Positions 7,130-16,127 of a stretch of 33,317 nt of DNA are shown here, one piece after another (the stretch's first letter is position 1; each line of letters starts with the position of its first letter). The DNA comes from Rhodospirillales bacterium (GTDB lineage Bacteria > Pseudomonadota > Alphaproteobacteria > Acetobacterales > Acetobacteraceae). Location: positions 1 to 33,317 of the forward strand of contig CANFKS010000044.1 in NCBI GenBank assembly GCA_947447625.1, in the 5' to 3' direction. The position numbers and the translations under genes were made by a program. The notes beneath the pieces were generated by a model, which searched no databases, was not told where the DNA came from, and was given only the letters and a program-made list of their open reading frames with translations.

Positions 7130-8311
7130 ATGACGGACTCCGCGCTGCGCACACAAGTCGGCATCATCGGCGCCGGCCCCGCCGGCCTCCTCCTCGCCCA
7201 GATCCTGCATCTGCACGGTATCGACAGCATCATCATCGAGGCCCAGTCCCGACCTCACATCGAAAGCCGCGTCCGCGCCGGCCTCATGGAACATGATTCC
7301 TGCCAGCAAATGCGCGACGCCGGAATCGGCGCCCGGATGGACCGCGAAGGCTTGGTTCACGAAGGCATTATCCTGCGCTTCGCCGGCCACAGCCACCGCA
7401 TCCCCCTCACCGAACTCACCGGCCGCCGCGTCACCGTCTACGGCCAGCAGGAGGTCGTCAAAGACCTCATCGCCGCCCGCCTCGCCACTGGCCGCCCCCT
7501 CTTCTTCGAAGCTCCCGCCATCGCCATCGAAAACACCGATACCCCCAAAATCCACTTCCGCCACAACGGCACCGAAAAAACCATCCTCTGCGACTTCATC
7601 GCCGGCTGCGACGGGTTCCACGGCCCCTCCCGCGCCAGCATCCCCGCGCACCGAATGAAAATCTTCGAACGCGTCTACCCTTTCGGCTGGCTCGGCATCC
7701 TCGCCGAATCCCCCCCCGCCAGCCACGAACTCGTCTATGCCAGCCACCCAGGCGGCTTCGCCCTCCTCTCCATGCGCTCGCCGCGCATCAGCCGCCTCTA
7801 CCTTCAATGCGCACCCGACGAAAACCTGGCCGACTGGTCCGACGCGCGCATCTGGGACGAACTCGACACCCGCCTCGCCGACCGCGAATCCACCCCCCTC
7901 CCCCGCGGCCCCATCCTGCAAAAAGGCATCACCCCGCTGCGCAGCTTCGTCGCCGAACCCATGCGCCACCACCGCCTCTTCCTCCTCGGTGACGCCGCCC
8001 ATATCGTGCCCCCCACCGGCGCGAAGGGCCTCAACCTGGCCTTCGCCGACGTCCACGTCCTCGCTCGCGCCTTCACCGCCTGGTATCAAGACAACGAAGC
8101 CGACGGCCTCGAAACCTACTCCGCCACCGCGCTGCGCCGCGTCTGGCAAGCCGAGCGGTTCGCCTGGTGGATGACCACCCTGATGCACCGCTTCGACAAC
8201 CACTCTCCCTTCGAAGCCCGCATGCAGGAGGCCGAGCTTGACTACCTCACCTCGTCCAAAGCCGGCATGACCACCATCGCCGAAAACTACGTAGGCCTGC
8301 GCCTCCTCTGA
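7130..8311 (+). CDS. pobA: 4-hydroxybenzoate 3-monooxygenase
   Basis: This FAD- and NADPH-dependent enzyme converts 4-hydroxybenzoate to protocatechuate in the cytosol, feeding the beta-ketoadipate pathway. The 393-residue chain matches PobA along its length: GAGPAG FAD motif (14-19), AGCDGFHG (158-165), and LLGDAAH (285-291) followed by PPTGAKGLNLA. Active-site residues known from the Pseudomonas enzyme are present with a two-residue offset: Tyr203, Ser214, Arg216, Tyr224 and Tyr387. GGGGA lies just before the ATG. No pobR-type regulator and no protocatechuate genes are in the window, so it stands alone here. A TATAAT promoter lies upstream. The assignment is firm from sequence identity of motifs. 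Confidence 0.95.
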   Translation: MTDSALRTQVGIIGAGPAGLLLAQILHLHGIDSIIIEAQSRPHIESRVRAGLMEHDSCQQMRDAGIGARMDREGLVHEGIILRFAGHSHRIPLTELTGRRVTVYGQQEVVKDLIAARLATGRPLFFEAPAIAIENTDTPKIHFRHNGTEKTILCDFIAGCDGFHGPSRASIPAHRMKIFERVYPFGWLGILAESPPASHELVYASHPGGFALLSMRSPRISRLYLQCAPDENLADWSDARIWDELDTRLADRESTPLPRGPILQKGITPLRSFVAEPMRHHRLFLLGDAAHIVPPTGAKGLNLAFADVHVLARAFTAWYQDNEADGLETYSATALRRVWQAERFAWWMTTLMHRFDNHSPFEARMQEAELDYLTSSKAGMTTIAENYVGLRLL

Positions 8312-8390
8312 GCCCCCCCGTCAGCCCGCGTCATGGAATCATCACACGCATTTGAGCCGGCTTGGTCTGTTTGTTACGAAATTGTTAATT

Positions 8391-8494
8391 TAGAGCCTGA
8401 TGATTTTTGGTGGAATCACCAAAAATCTGAATCAGGCGATCAAACAAAGAGTTAGAGCGGGATGCCTTCGCCTATCAGAAGGCATCCCGCTCTA
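8391..8494 (+). repeat. Palindromic repeat R2 (complete, with compensatory core change)
   Basis: This is a complete copy. TAGAGCCTGATGA leads into the core stem TTTTTGGTG-GAAT-CACCAAAAA, closed by ATCAGGC. The linker GATCAAACAAAGAG follows, then a perfect inverted repeat of about 18 bp (arm TTAGAGCGGGATGCCTTC, 8-base loop). The core differs from the other copies by C-to-T on one arm and the matching G-to-A on the other, so pairing is preserved. The linker and long hairpin are identical to repeat R4. Confidence 0.88.
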
Positions 8495-8512
8495 ACGCTC
8501 CGGAGCCTGCGA

Positions 8513-8751
8513 ATGGCAAAATGCCCCGCTCGCCTGTTGCTGCTCTCGGCAACCGTGGCTGCCCTGTCGCCCGCCGCGCAGGCCAACCCAAGCCAGTTCA
8601 ACGTGGTCGGTTTCACCAGCGACGATCTCGCGGGCTCCACCTTCGCGCCCGAGTTGGTGCCGGAACCCACCACGCTCGCGCTGTTTGGCTTCGGCATCGC
8701 CAGCCTTGCCATGCTGCGCCGGTGGGACAACCAGGCCTTATCGAACACTGG
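8513..8751 (+). pseudogene. Remnant of a PEP-CTERM exported protein
   Basis: The reading frame begins with an ATG and a signal peptide (hydrophobic RLLLLSATVAAL, cleavage likely after AQA). After only some 27 residues it reaches a PEP-CTERM sorting signal: VPEPTT, a hydrophobic stretch LALFGFGIASLAML, and RR. Such signals are cut by an exosortase and belong at the very C-terminus. Here there is no stop after the RR. The frame runs on into the antisense of the next gene, so the gene has lost its natural end and probably most of its middle. A functional micro-protein is possible but less likely. The 3' limit given is approximate. Confidence 0.6.
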
Positions 8752-8761
8752 ACGTTTCGTT

Positions 8762-9877
8762 TCAGAGGGCGCCCCAGACGTCGCGGGCAACCTCGACGCA
8801 CAGTTCCAATTTGCGCCACTGCTCGTCCTCGGTCAGCAAATTGCCCTCCTCGGTGCTGGCAAATCCGCATTGCGGGCTCAGCGCCAACTGGTCGAGCGAC
8901 ACATATTTGGCAGCCTCGTCGATCCGCCGCTTGAGGTCGTCCTTGCTTTCGAGTTTCCCGGTCTTGCTGGTGACAAGCCCGAGCACGACGACCTTGTCGC
9001 CCTTGGGGACAAACCGCAGCGGCTCGAACCCGCCGGCGCGATCGCTGTCCCATTCCATGAAATAGGCATCGACGTTGATGCGGTTGAACAACGTCTCGGC
9101 CACCGGCTCATACCCGCCGGATGCCACGAACGTGGACCGGAAATTCCCCCGGCACAAATGCATCGACACCATCATATCCGCCGGGCGGCCATCGATGGCG
9201 CGGTTGATCAACGTTGCGTAGATGTCAACAAGCCCCTCGATATAGTCGCCGCGCTGCTTGAGTTGGGCGATCTGCTCGGGGTCGCAGAGATAAGCGAGGT
9301 TGACCTCATCGAGTTGCAGATACCGGCATCCAGCCGCGGCGAAGGCGCCCACCGCGTCGTGATAGGCGGTGCCGAGATCGGTAAAGAATGCGGCGATATC
9401 GGGATAGACCGCGCGATCGATCGACTGCCGCCCGCCGCGGAAATGCAGCACCGAGGGGGAGGGGATGGTCTGCTTGGCGATCGCGGATTTCACGTGCGCG
9501 GCAGTGACGCCGTAATCCGCGACGAAGGCCGGTTCCTTCCAGGCGATGCGGCCATTCACCTTCAGCCGGTGCGGCAGCATCGCGCCACCTTTGAATTCGA
9601 TGCGCTGCTCCGGCACGTAGAGTTCGGCGCCTTCGAGTTTGGCGACGAAATCATAGTGCCAATAGGCCCGGCGGTATTCGCCGTCGGTCGCGGCGCGCAG
9701 GCCGATCGACTCCTGTTTGGCGATGGCGCCGGCGATGCTGGCATCCTCGATGGCGCGCATTGCATCGGCAGGCAACGTGCCGGCGGCATGGGCGGCGCGG
9801 GCTTCGCGCAGTTTAACGGGGCGCAACAGGCTGCCGACATGATCGGCGCGGAAGGGGGGGCGGGTGCGAGCGGTCAT
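8762..9877 (-). CDS. MetE-core cobalamin-independent methionine synthase-like protein
   Basis: The 371-residue protein corresponds to the C-terminal catalytic half of MetE (the YxjG/YxjH type) without the N-terminal folate-binding half. The zinc ligands of MetE are all recognisable: His240 and Cys242 in MHLCRGN, Glu275 in FMEWDSD and Cys337 in SPQCGFAS. Asp190 (LQLDE) fits the homocysteine-binding acid. Core-only enzymes transfer methyl groups to homocysteine or a related thiol from donors other than polyglutamyl folate; the donor is unknown here. AGGAGG lies 8 bases before the ATG. It is divergent from hpnN with 99 bases between the starts. Its 3' end runs against the PEP-CTERM remnant. Confidence 0.88.
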   Translation of the reverse strand: MTARTRPPFRADHVGSLLRPVKLREARAAHAAGTLPADAMRAIEDASIAGAIAKQESIGLRAATDGEYRRAYWHYDFVAKLEGAELYVPEQRIEFKGGAMLPHRLKVNGRIAWKEPAFVADYGVTAAHVKSAIAKQTIPSPSVLHFRGGRQSIDRAVYPDIAAFFTDLGTAYHDAVGAFAAAGCRYLQLDEVNLAYLCDPEQIAQLKQRGDYIEGLVDIYATLINRAIDGRPADMMVSMHLCRGNFRSTFVASGGYEPVAETLFNRINVDAYFMEWDSDRAGGFEPLRFVPKGDKVVVLGLVTSKTGKLESKDDLKRRIDEAAKYVSLDQLALSPQCGFASTEEGNLLTEDEQWRKLELCVEVARDVWGAL

Positions 9878-9976
9878 GACGGGCCTCCTGGGATTGGCGG
9901 GTTGTCGCCCGGCTGGGATGTTTCGTCAAAAACTGAACGGTTGGACGACGCCAAGCGGGGGGAGTAATCGAACGCC

Positions 9977-12571
9977 ATGACGCTCTCTCTCCTGTTGGCC
10001 GGCATCGCCGGGTATTGCGGTCGCAACGCGTGGCGCGTGGTGTTGATCGGGTTTCTGTTGGCGCTGCTATCCGGCGGCCTGGCATATGTCCGCCTCGGCG
10101 TAAGCACGGACACCGACGCCCTTTTCGCGGCCGACCTGCCGTGGCGCAAGCGCGCGATGGCGCTGGACCGGGATTTCCCGCAGTTCCGCGATCTGCTCGT
10201 CGCCGTGATCGAAGCCCGCAGCCCGGAGGTGGCGGAGGCCACGGCAGCGGGGCTGGAGGCCGCGTTGAAGGCCGATGCGCTGCATTTCAGCTTCGTCCGC
10301 CGGCCGGATGCCTCGCCTTATCTGGAAGCCAACGGGTTGTTGTTCCTCGACCAGGCCGCGTTGCAGGACCTGCTGGATCGCACGATCGACGCGCAGCCGT
10401 TCCTGGGCCAGTTGGCGGCCGATCCATCGGCGCGTGGGCTGTTTGCGGCCCTGTCGCTGCTGGCGATCGGGGCCGAGCAGGGGGCCAATCTCGCGCCGTT
10501 CGCTGGCCCGCTCGGGATGTTTCATACGGCGCTGGCGGATGCGGCGGCGGGCAGGGCACAGCCCTTGTCGTGGCAGTCTCTGCTGGGCGGCGGGTTGGCT
10601 GAAAAGGCCGGGCCGTACCGGTTCGTGCTGGCCCGGGCGAAGCTGGACCTCATGGCGCTTGAACCTGGCGGGGCCGCGGGAGCGGCGTTGCGCAAAGCGG
10701 CGGCGGGGCTGGAATTCGTGCGCGATGGCGCGGCGCAGGTGCGGCTGACCGGGGCGGTGGCACTGCAGGACGAGGAATTCTCGACTGTGGCGGAAGGTGC
10801 CCTGGCGGGCGCGATCGGCAGTGCGGCGTTGGTGCTGTTGTGGCTGGTGCTGGCGGTGCGCAGCATCCGGCTGATCGTGCCGATCATCGCCACGCTGGGT
10901 CTGGGTCTGGTGATCACGACGGGGTTTGCGGCGCTGGCGATCGGCACGCTCAATTTGATTTCGGTGGCCTTCGCGGTGCTGTTCGTGGGCATCGCAGTCG
11001 ATCTGGCGATCCAGTACTGCGTCAGCGCACGGGCGCTGCGGCAGACGATGGCGCTCGACGCGGTGATCGAAGGAGCGGCGGTGATGGTGGGGCCGCCGGT
11101 GCTGGTGTCGGCCATGGCGGCGGCGGCGGGATTTCTCGCATTTGCGCCGACCTCCTTTAAGGGTGTGGCCGAACTCGGGTTGATCGCCGGGTTCGGCATG
11201 TTCGTGGCTTTGATCGCGACGATGACGTTTCTGCCGGCGATGCTGGCGCTGTGCCGGCCGCAGGCGGGCCGCAAGGCGGTCGGCATGGCGGCGGGCGCGT
11301 GGCTCGAAGTGCGGCTGACTGCGCATCGGCCCTGGGTGCTGGGCGGGTTCGCGCTGCTCGGCATGGCGGGCGGCGTGATGGCGCCGCTTCTCGCGTTCGA
11401 CAGCGATCCGCTCCACACCAAGGACCCGACGACGGAGGCGATGCTGACATTGGCCGATCTGGCGGCCTCGCCGCTGACCAACCCGTACAGCATCGACATC
11501 ATGATGCCGTCGCGCGCAGCGGCGGATGCGCTGGTGCCGAAGCTCGAAAAACTGCCGCTGGTCGCCGAGGTGACCACGCTGTCGAGTTTTGTTCCGACGG
11601 ACCAGGCGAAAAAACTGGAGGCGATTGCCGATGCGGCGGGGTTGCTCAATGCCTCGCTGGCGCCGCGCGCGCCGGCCGCGGCGGTGACGCCGGCGGATAT
11701 TCGGCTGGCAGCTAAGGCGACGCTGGGGCAGATCGAGCATGCCAGCGCGAAACTCAAGAGCGACGATCCGTTGCGGGCACTCGCGGCGGACCTCAAGGCA
11801 CTGGCGGCGGCGGATGATGCGACGCTGATGGCAGCCAATGCGGCGCTGACGCGGTTTCTGCCGGTGCAGCTGGCGCGGCTGCGCGCTGGGCTGGCGGCTG
11901 GGCCGGTGGCGGCGGAGGCGGTGCCGGCGGCAATCGCGCGGGACTGGCTGTTGCCGGATGGGCGGGTGCGCGTGCAGGTGACCCCCCTGGAGGGACCGAG
12001 GGGCGAGGGTGCGCGCGGGCAGGATGGGATCCGCGCGTTCGTGGCCCAGGTGCGCGAGGTGGTGCCGGAGGCGGCGGGCTCGGCGGTGCAGATCGTCGAG
12101 ACGGCGGCGACCATTGTGGGGGCCTTTTGGCAGGCGACGATTGCGGCGGTGCTGGCGATCGCGCTTCTGCTGGCGGCCGTGCTGCGGCGGACGATGGATG
12201 TGCTGATCGTGCTGCTGGCGCTCGGGCTTTCGGCGTTGCTGACGGTGCTGGGGGCGGTGCTGCTGGGGATGTCGTTGAATTTCGCCAACATCATCGCGCT
12301 GCCGTTGTTGCAGGGGGTCGGGGTGTCATTCAATATCTATTTCGTGATGAATTGGCGGGCCGGGCAGGCACGGTTTCTGGGCACACCGACAGCGCGGGCG
12401 ATCCTGTTTTCGGCGCTGACGACCGCCACGGCGTTCGGGTCGCTGGCGCTGAGCCGTCATCCGGGCACGGCAAGCATGGGCGCGTTGTTGCTGCTGAGCC
12501 TCGGGGCGACGATGGCGGTGACGCTGCTGTTTCTGCCGACGATGCTGCGGGCGTTAATGCGGGAAGGCTGA
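9977..12571 (+). CDS. hpnN: Hopanoid-associated RND transporter HpnN
   Basis: The 864-residue MMPL/RND-type membrane protein has one N-terminal transmembrane helix (VVLIGFLLALLSGG), a large periplasmic loop, and a first membrane bundle (~275-425). A second start helix (WVLGGFALLGMAGG), a second periplasmic loop opening with FDSDPLHTKDP, and a final membrane bundle (~710-860) follow. The two-repeat layout, length and FDSDPLHTKDP loop fit HpnN, which moves hopanoids from the inner to the outer membrane. No other hopanoid genes lie in this window, so it is separated from the usual hpn cluster here. The start is the first ATG of the frame that keeps the N-terminal helix. Other MMPL proteins are the main alternative. 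Confidence 0.87.
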   Translation: MTLSLLLAGIAGYCGRNAWRVVLIGFLLALLSGGLAYVRLGVSTDTDALFAADLPWRKRAMALDRDFPQFRDLLVAVIEARSPEVAEATAAGLEAALKADALHFSFVRRPDASPYLEANGLLFLDQAALQDLLDRTIDAQPFLGQLAADPSARGLFAALSLLAIGAEQGANLAPFAGPLGMFHTALADAAAGRAQPLSWQSLLGGGLAEKAGPYRFVLARAKLDLMALEPGGAAGAALRKAAAGLEFVRDGAAQVRLTGAVALQDEEFSTVAEGALAGAIGSAALVLLWLVLAVRSIRLIVPIIATLGLGLVITTGFAALAIGTLNLISVAFAVLFVGIAVDLAIQYCVSARALRQTMALDAVIEGAAVMVGPPVLVSAMAAAAGFLAFAPTSFKGVAELGLIAGFGMFVALIATMTFLPAMLALCRPQAGRKAVGMAAGAWLEVRLTAHRPWVLGGFALLGMAGGVMAPLLAFDSDPLHTKDPTTEAMLTLADLAASPLTNPYSIDIMMPSRAAADALVPKLEKLPLVAEVTTLSSFVPTDQAKKLEAIADAAGLLNASLAPRAPAAAVTPADIRLAAKATLGQIEHASAKLKSDDPLRALAADLKALAAADDATLMAANAALTRFLPVQLARLRAGLAAGPVAAEAVPAAIARDWLLPDGRVRVQVTPLEGPRGEGARGQDGIRAFVAQVREVVPEAAGSAVQIVETAATIVGAFWQATIAAVLAIALLLAAVLRRTMDVLIVLLALGLSALLTVLGAVLLGMSLNFANIIALPLLQGVGVSFNIYFVMNWRAGQARFLGTPTARAILFSALTTATAFGSLALSRHPGTASMGALLLLSLGATMAVTLLFLPTMLRALMREG

Positions 12572-12650
12572 AGCTGTGGCGGCCGGGGCTGAGTGGGTCT
12601 ATCGTCGGGGGATCCGCCGGAACAGGCGGGACATTAAGGGAGGCTCTCCG

Positions 12651-13877
12651 ATGGATCTTTCACGTCGCGTTTTGTTGGGCACGGCTGCCGCTGCCTCTGC
12701 CGTTCCGTGGCGCCAGGCGCGGGCGCAGCGGCCGATGGTTCGGATCGCGGTGTTGAACGACCAGTCCGGCCCCTATGCCGATGATGGCGGGCCGATGGGC
12801 GTGTTGTGCGCGCGCCAGGCGATCCAGGATTTTGGCGATCACGGGTTCGACGTCGATCTCCTCGTGGGCGATCATCAGAACAAGCCCGATGTGGGCGCGG
12901 GGCTGGCGCGGCGCTGGCTCGATACCGGGGGGGTGGATGTGGTGGTCGATGTGCCGACCTCATCCGTGGCACTGGCGGTCAATACGGTGTGCCGCGAGAA
13001 GGACAAAGTGTTCCTCAATTCGGGCGCGGCGACGACGGATTTGACGGGGGCGCAGTGTTCGCCGAGTACGGTGCATTGGACGTATGACACCTACATGCTG
13101 TCGAAATCGACCGGCGGCGCGCTGGTCGCGGCCGGCGGGGACAGCTGGTATTTCGTGACGGCGGATTATGTGTTCGGGCACCAACTGGAGCGCGACACGA
13201 CGAATTTCGTGAAGGCGGCGGGCGGCAAGGTGCTGGGAGCGCGGCGCTATCCGTTCCCGGATACGACGGATTTCTCGTCGCTTCTGGTGCAGGCGCAGGC
13301 GTCGGGTGCGAAGGTGTTGGGGCTTGCGAATGCGGGCGGCGATACGATCAACTGCGTGAAGCAGGCGGTCGAGTTCGGGCTGACCAAGACGATGAAGATT
13401 GCGATGCTGCTGGGCAGCATCAACACCGTGCATGCGCTGGGGCTCGATGTGGCGCAGGGGCTCAATTTCACCGAGAGCTTCTTTTGGGACCTCAATGACC
13501 GGACACGGGCGTTCACGGCGCGGATCAAGCCGAAGATCACCAAGCCGTCGATGTGGACCAATATGGTGACGACCGGGAATTACGGGGCGGTGCTGCATTA
13601 TCTCAAGACGGTCAAGGAGATGGGCGTGGTAGAAGCCAAAAAGAGCGGGGCGGCGACGGTGGCGCGCATGAAGGCGATGCCGACGGATGACGATTGCTTT
13701 GGACCAGGGCGGATCCGGGAGGATGGGCGCAAGCTGCACCCGGCCTATCTGATGCAGGCCAAGAAGCCGTCGGAGAGCAGCGGGCCTTGGGATCTGCTGA
13801 AAGTCGTGGCGACGACGCCGGCCGAGCAGGCGTTCCGGCCGTTGGCGGAAGGCGGATGCGCATTCATCAAGACCTGA
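12651..13877 (+). CDS. ABC transporter substrate-binding protein, Leu/Ile/Val type
   Basis: The 408-residue protein starts with a signal sequence containing twin arginines (SRRVLLG, then AAAASAVP), with cleavage likely near ARAQ; this suggests export by Tat or Sec to the periplasm. The mature part begins RIAVLNDQSGPYAD, typical of the periplasmic-binding fold used for branched-chain amino acids, amides and aromatic acids (PF13458 type). It includes VVVDVPTSSVAL and FVTADYVFGH. AAGGGAGG lies 7 bases before the ATG. No permease or ATPase gene is nearby, so it is an orphan component. The deacylase pair downstream begins 74 bases later and might act on its ligand (inference). Confidence 0.9.
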   Translation: MDLSRRVLLGTAAAASAVPWRQARAQRPMVRIAVLNDQSGPYADDGGPMGVLCARQAIQDFGDHGFDVDLLVGDHQNKPDVGAGLARRWLDTGGVDVVVDVPTSSVALAVNTVCREKDKVFLNSGAATTDLTGAQCSPSTVHWTYDTYMLSKSTGGALVAAGGDSWYFVTADYVFGHQLERDTTNFVKAAGGKVLGARRYPFPDTTDFSSLLVQAQASGAKVLGLANAGGDTINCVKQAVEFGLTKTMKIAMLLGSINTVHALGLDVAQGLNFTESFFWDLNDRTRAFTARIKPKITKPSMWTNMVTTGNYGAVLHYLKTVKEMGVVEAKKSGAATVARMKAMPTDDDCFGPGRIREDGRKLHPAYLMQAKKPSESSGPWDLLKVVATTPAEQAFRPLAEGGCAFIKT

Positions 13878-13895
13878 TGGGCGCCAGCCTGCAGA

Positions 13896-13917
13896 CATGC
13901 GCACATACATGTGCATG
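13896..13917. promoter_or_regulatory. Imperfect inverted repeat upstream of the M20 deacylase
   Basis: ATGC-GC-ACAT and ATGTGCAT face each other across two bases in the 74-base gap between the binding-protein gene and the M20 deacylase. There is no following T tract, so an operator is as likely as a terminator. Support is weak. Confidence 0.25.
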
Positions 13918-13951
13918 TTGCCGGCGGCGGCGGCGGGTATAGAATAGGGGG

Positions 13952-15142
13952 ATGACACACGCCCCCGACCTGCCCTCGCTTGCTTCCCCGATGACCACGA
14001 CCGAAATGTTGGCGCGGCTTGTGGCGTTCGATACCACAAGCCGCAATTCCAATATCGCGCTGATCGACTTCGTGCGCAGCTATCTCGATGCGCACGGCGT
14101 CGCGTATCGGGTGAGCCTCGATCGGACCGGCAAGGACAAGGCCAACATCCATGCGATGATCGGCCCGGCGGTGGCGGGCGGGATCGCGTTGTCCGGGCAT
14201 GTCGATGTGGTGCCGGTGGATGGACAGGCGTGGTCGAGCGATCCGTTCGTGCTGCGGGCGGAGGGCGGGCGGCTGTATGGCCGGGGGTCCGCCGATATGA
14301 AGGGATTTGTGGCGAGTTGCCTGGCGGCGGTGCCGATGTTGCAGGCGGCGGGGCTGAAGCGGCCGGTGCATCTGTTCATCACCTATGACGAAGAGACCGA
14401 CATGGGGGGCGCGCGGCGGCTGATCGAGGATATCGTCGACAGCGGATTGCGGCCGCAGATGTGCATCGTGGGCGAGCCAAGCCTGATGCAGCCAATCCTG
14501 GCGCATAAAGGGCGGCTGGCGCTCAAGCTGACGGCGCGGGGCATGGCGGGGCATTCGAGCGAGCCGGGCAAGGGGGTCAATGCGATCCATGCGCTGGCGG
14601 AGGCGATTGCGTATGTGGCGGCGGAGCAGCGGCGGTTCGCGGCCGAGGGGCCGTTCGTCGAGGGGTTCAATCCGCCACATACCACGCCGCATGTGGGCAC
14701 GATGAGCGGGGGGAGCATCCTCAACATCATCCCGGAACATGCGAGCTGCGTGATGGAGTGGCGCTGCGTGCCGGGGGACAGCCCAGAGGCCGAGGTCGAG
14801 CGGTTGCGGCGGTATGTGACGGAGCGGATCGAGCCGGCGATGCAGGCGGTGGATCCGGCAAGTGGCTTCACGCTCGAGGTGATCGACGATATTCCGGGCA
14901 TGGCGCTCGATGGCGATCATGCGCTGGCGACGCTGACCAAGCGGCTGGCGGGGTTCAACAGCGCGGGCAAGGTCAGCTACGGGACGGAGGGGGGGCTGTA
15001 TCAGGAAGCCGGGATTCCGACCATCGTGTGCGGGCCGGGGGATATCGGGCAGGCGCACAAGCCGGACGAGTTTGTCGAGGTGTCCCAGCTTGATGCCTGC
15101 GACCGCTTCATCCGGCGGCTTGCCGAATACATGGCGGCATGA
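13952..15142 (+). CDS. argE: M20 deacylase, acetylornithine deacetylase (ArgE) type
   Basis: The 396-residue zinc peptidase-family enzyme has the metal and catalytic motifs in order: SGHVDVVPVDG (His83, Asp85), GRGSADMKG (Asp115), DEETD (~146-150), GEPS, and the late His in AHKPDEF. ArgE removes acetate from N-acetylornithine; the family also cuts other N-acyl amino acids. Because argJ, which makes ArgE unnecessary for arginine synthesis, is present in the same window, a catabolic substrate is plausible. The start codon is uncertain: the ATG at 13952 has GGGGG immediately against it, and an ATG 39 bases later would also keep all motifs. Its stop overlaps the next start by four bases (ATGA), so the two are translationally coupled. 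Confidence 0.85.
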   Translation: MTHAPDLPSLASPMTTTEMLARLVAFDTTSRNSNIALIDFVRSYLDAHGVAYRVSLDRTGKDKANIHAMIGPAVAGGIALSGHVDVVPVDGQAWSSDPFVLRAEGGRLYGRGSADMKGFVASCLAAVPMLQAAGLKRPVHLFITYDEETDMGGARRLIEDIVDSGLRPQMCIVGEPSLMQPILAHKGRLALKLTARGMAGHSSEPGKGVNAIHALAEAIAYVAAEQRRFAAEGPFVEGFNPPHTTPHVGTMSGGSILNIIPEHASCVMEWRCVPGDSPEAEVERLRRYVTERIEPAMQAVDPASGFTLEVIDDIPGMALDGDHALATLTKRLAGFNSAGKVSYGTEGGLYQEAGIPTIVCGPGDIGQAHKPDEFVEVSQLDACDRFIRRLAEYMAA

Positions 15143-16125
15143 GCGGAGGGGGATCGGCGCTGCATGGGCGTCCGGGGCAGATGCCCCTGCCGTCGTTCAA
15201 GGTCGATCTGACGGCGCCGGATGTGTCGGCGTTCCTGGAGGGTAATACGGGGATTCCCGGGTTCACCAGCTATGCGGCGGCAACGCCGGGGCCGCATGTT
15301 TTGGTGTTGTCGCTGGTGCATGGCAACGAGATCGCGGGGGCGATCGTGGTGGAGCAGTTGCTGCGCGGCGGATTGCGGCCGGAGCGGGGACGGCTGACGT
15401 TCGGGTTTGCCAATATCGCGGCGTTTCGCAGTTTCGACCCTGCGCAGCCGACGGCGAGCCGGTTTCTCGACGAGGACCTCAACCGGGTCTGGGATGTCGA
15501 TGTGCTGGAGGGGCCGCGGCGGTCGGTGGAGTTGGAGCGGGCGCGGGCGATGCGGCCGCTGTTCGATACGGTGGATGTGGCGCTCGATCTGCATTCGATG
15601 TTGTGGCCGGCGGAACCGCTGATCCTGTGCGGCCAGACCGCGCGGGGGCGGGATTTGGCACAGGGGATCGGCACGCCGGGATTGTCGGTGGCGGATCGGG
15701 GGCATGTGACGGGGCGGCGGCTGATCGACTATGCGCGCTTTGGCGAAACGGGCGAGGCGGCGGCGGTGCTGGTCGAGGCGGGGCAGCATTGGGCGCGGGG
15801 AACGGTGGAGAAGAGCCTGGCGAGCGTGGCGGGCGTGTTGCGGCGGAGCGGGTGCGTGATGGCACATCCGCTGTTGCCGGCGGTGCGCGGCGGGGCGGGG
15901 GGGCGGCATGCCGAGGTGACGCAGACCGTGACGGCGGGGACGGCGGCGTTTTCGTTCATGCGCGGCTATCACGGCGGCGAGGTGATCCCGCGGCGCAACA
16001 CGATCATCGCGCTGGATGGCGAGACGGAGATCCGCACGCCTTATGACGATTGTTTGCTGGTTATGCCGAATTTGCGGCCGAGCCGTGGGCACACGGCGGT
16101 CAGGTTGGCGCGGTTCGTCACCTGA
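15139..16125 (+). CDS. Succinylglutamate desuccinylase/aspartoacylase-family deacylase
   Basis: The 328-residue protein belongs to the M14-like zinc carboxypeptidase family that removes acyl groups from amino acids. The zinc ligands HGNE (His61, Glu64) and LDLHSM (His153) are present, as are the substrate motif DEDLNRVW (~112-119) and the catalytic glutamate in VEAGQHW (Glu214). A C-terminal beta domain follows. The ATG lies in an ATGA overlap with the stop of the M20 deacylase, so both enzymes are probably made in fixed ratio and may act on the same N-acylated compound. A second ATG at 15181 is possible. The true substrate is not evident. Confidence 0.85.
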   Translation: MSGGGSALHGRPGQMPLPSFKVDLTAPDVSAFLEGNTGIPGFTSYAAATPGPHVLVLSLVHGNEIAGAIVVEQLLRGGLRPERGRLTFGFANIAAFRSFDPAQPTASRFLDEDLNRVWDVDVLEGPRRSVELERARAMRPLFDTVDVALDLHSMLWPAEPLILCGQTARGRDLAQGIGTPGLSVADRGHVTGRRLIDYARFGETGEAAAVLVEAGQHWARGTVEKSLASVAGVLRRSGCVMAHPLLPAVRGGAGGRHAEVTQTVTAGTAAFSFMRGYHGGEVIPRRNTIIALDGETEIRTPYDDCLLVMPNLRPSRGHTAVRLARFVT

Positions 16126-16127
16126 TC

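Noticed and set aside
8312-8400. Replication origin at the composition switch
   Set aside because: The skew polarity fits, but no clear DnaA boxes and no dnaA, hemE, parA or parB genes are present; a rearrangement explains it with fewer assumptions.
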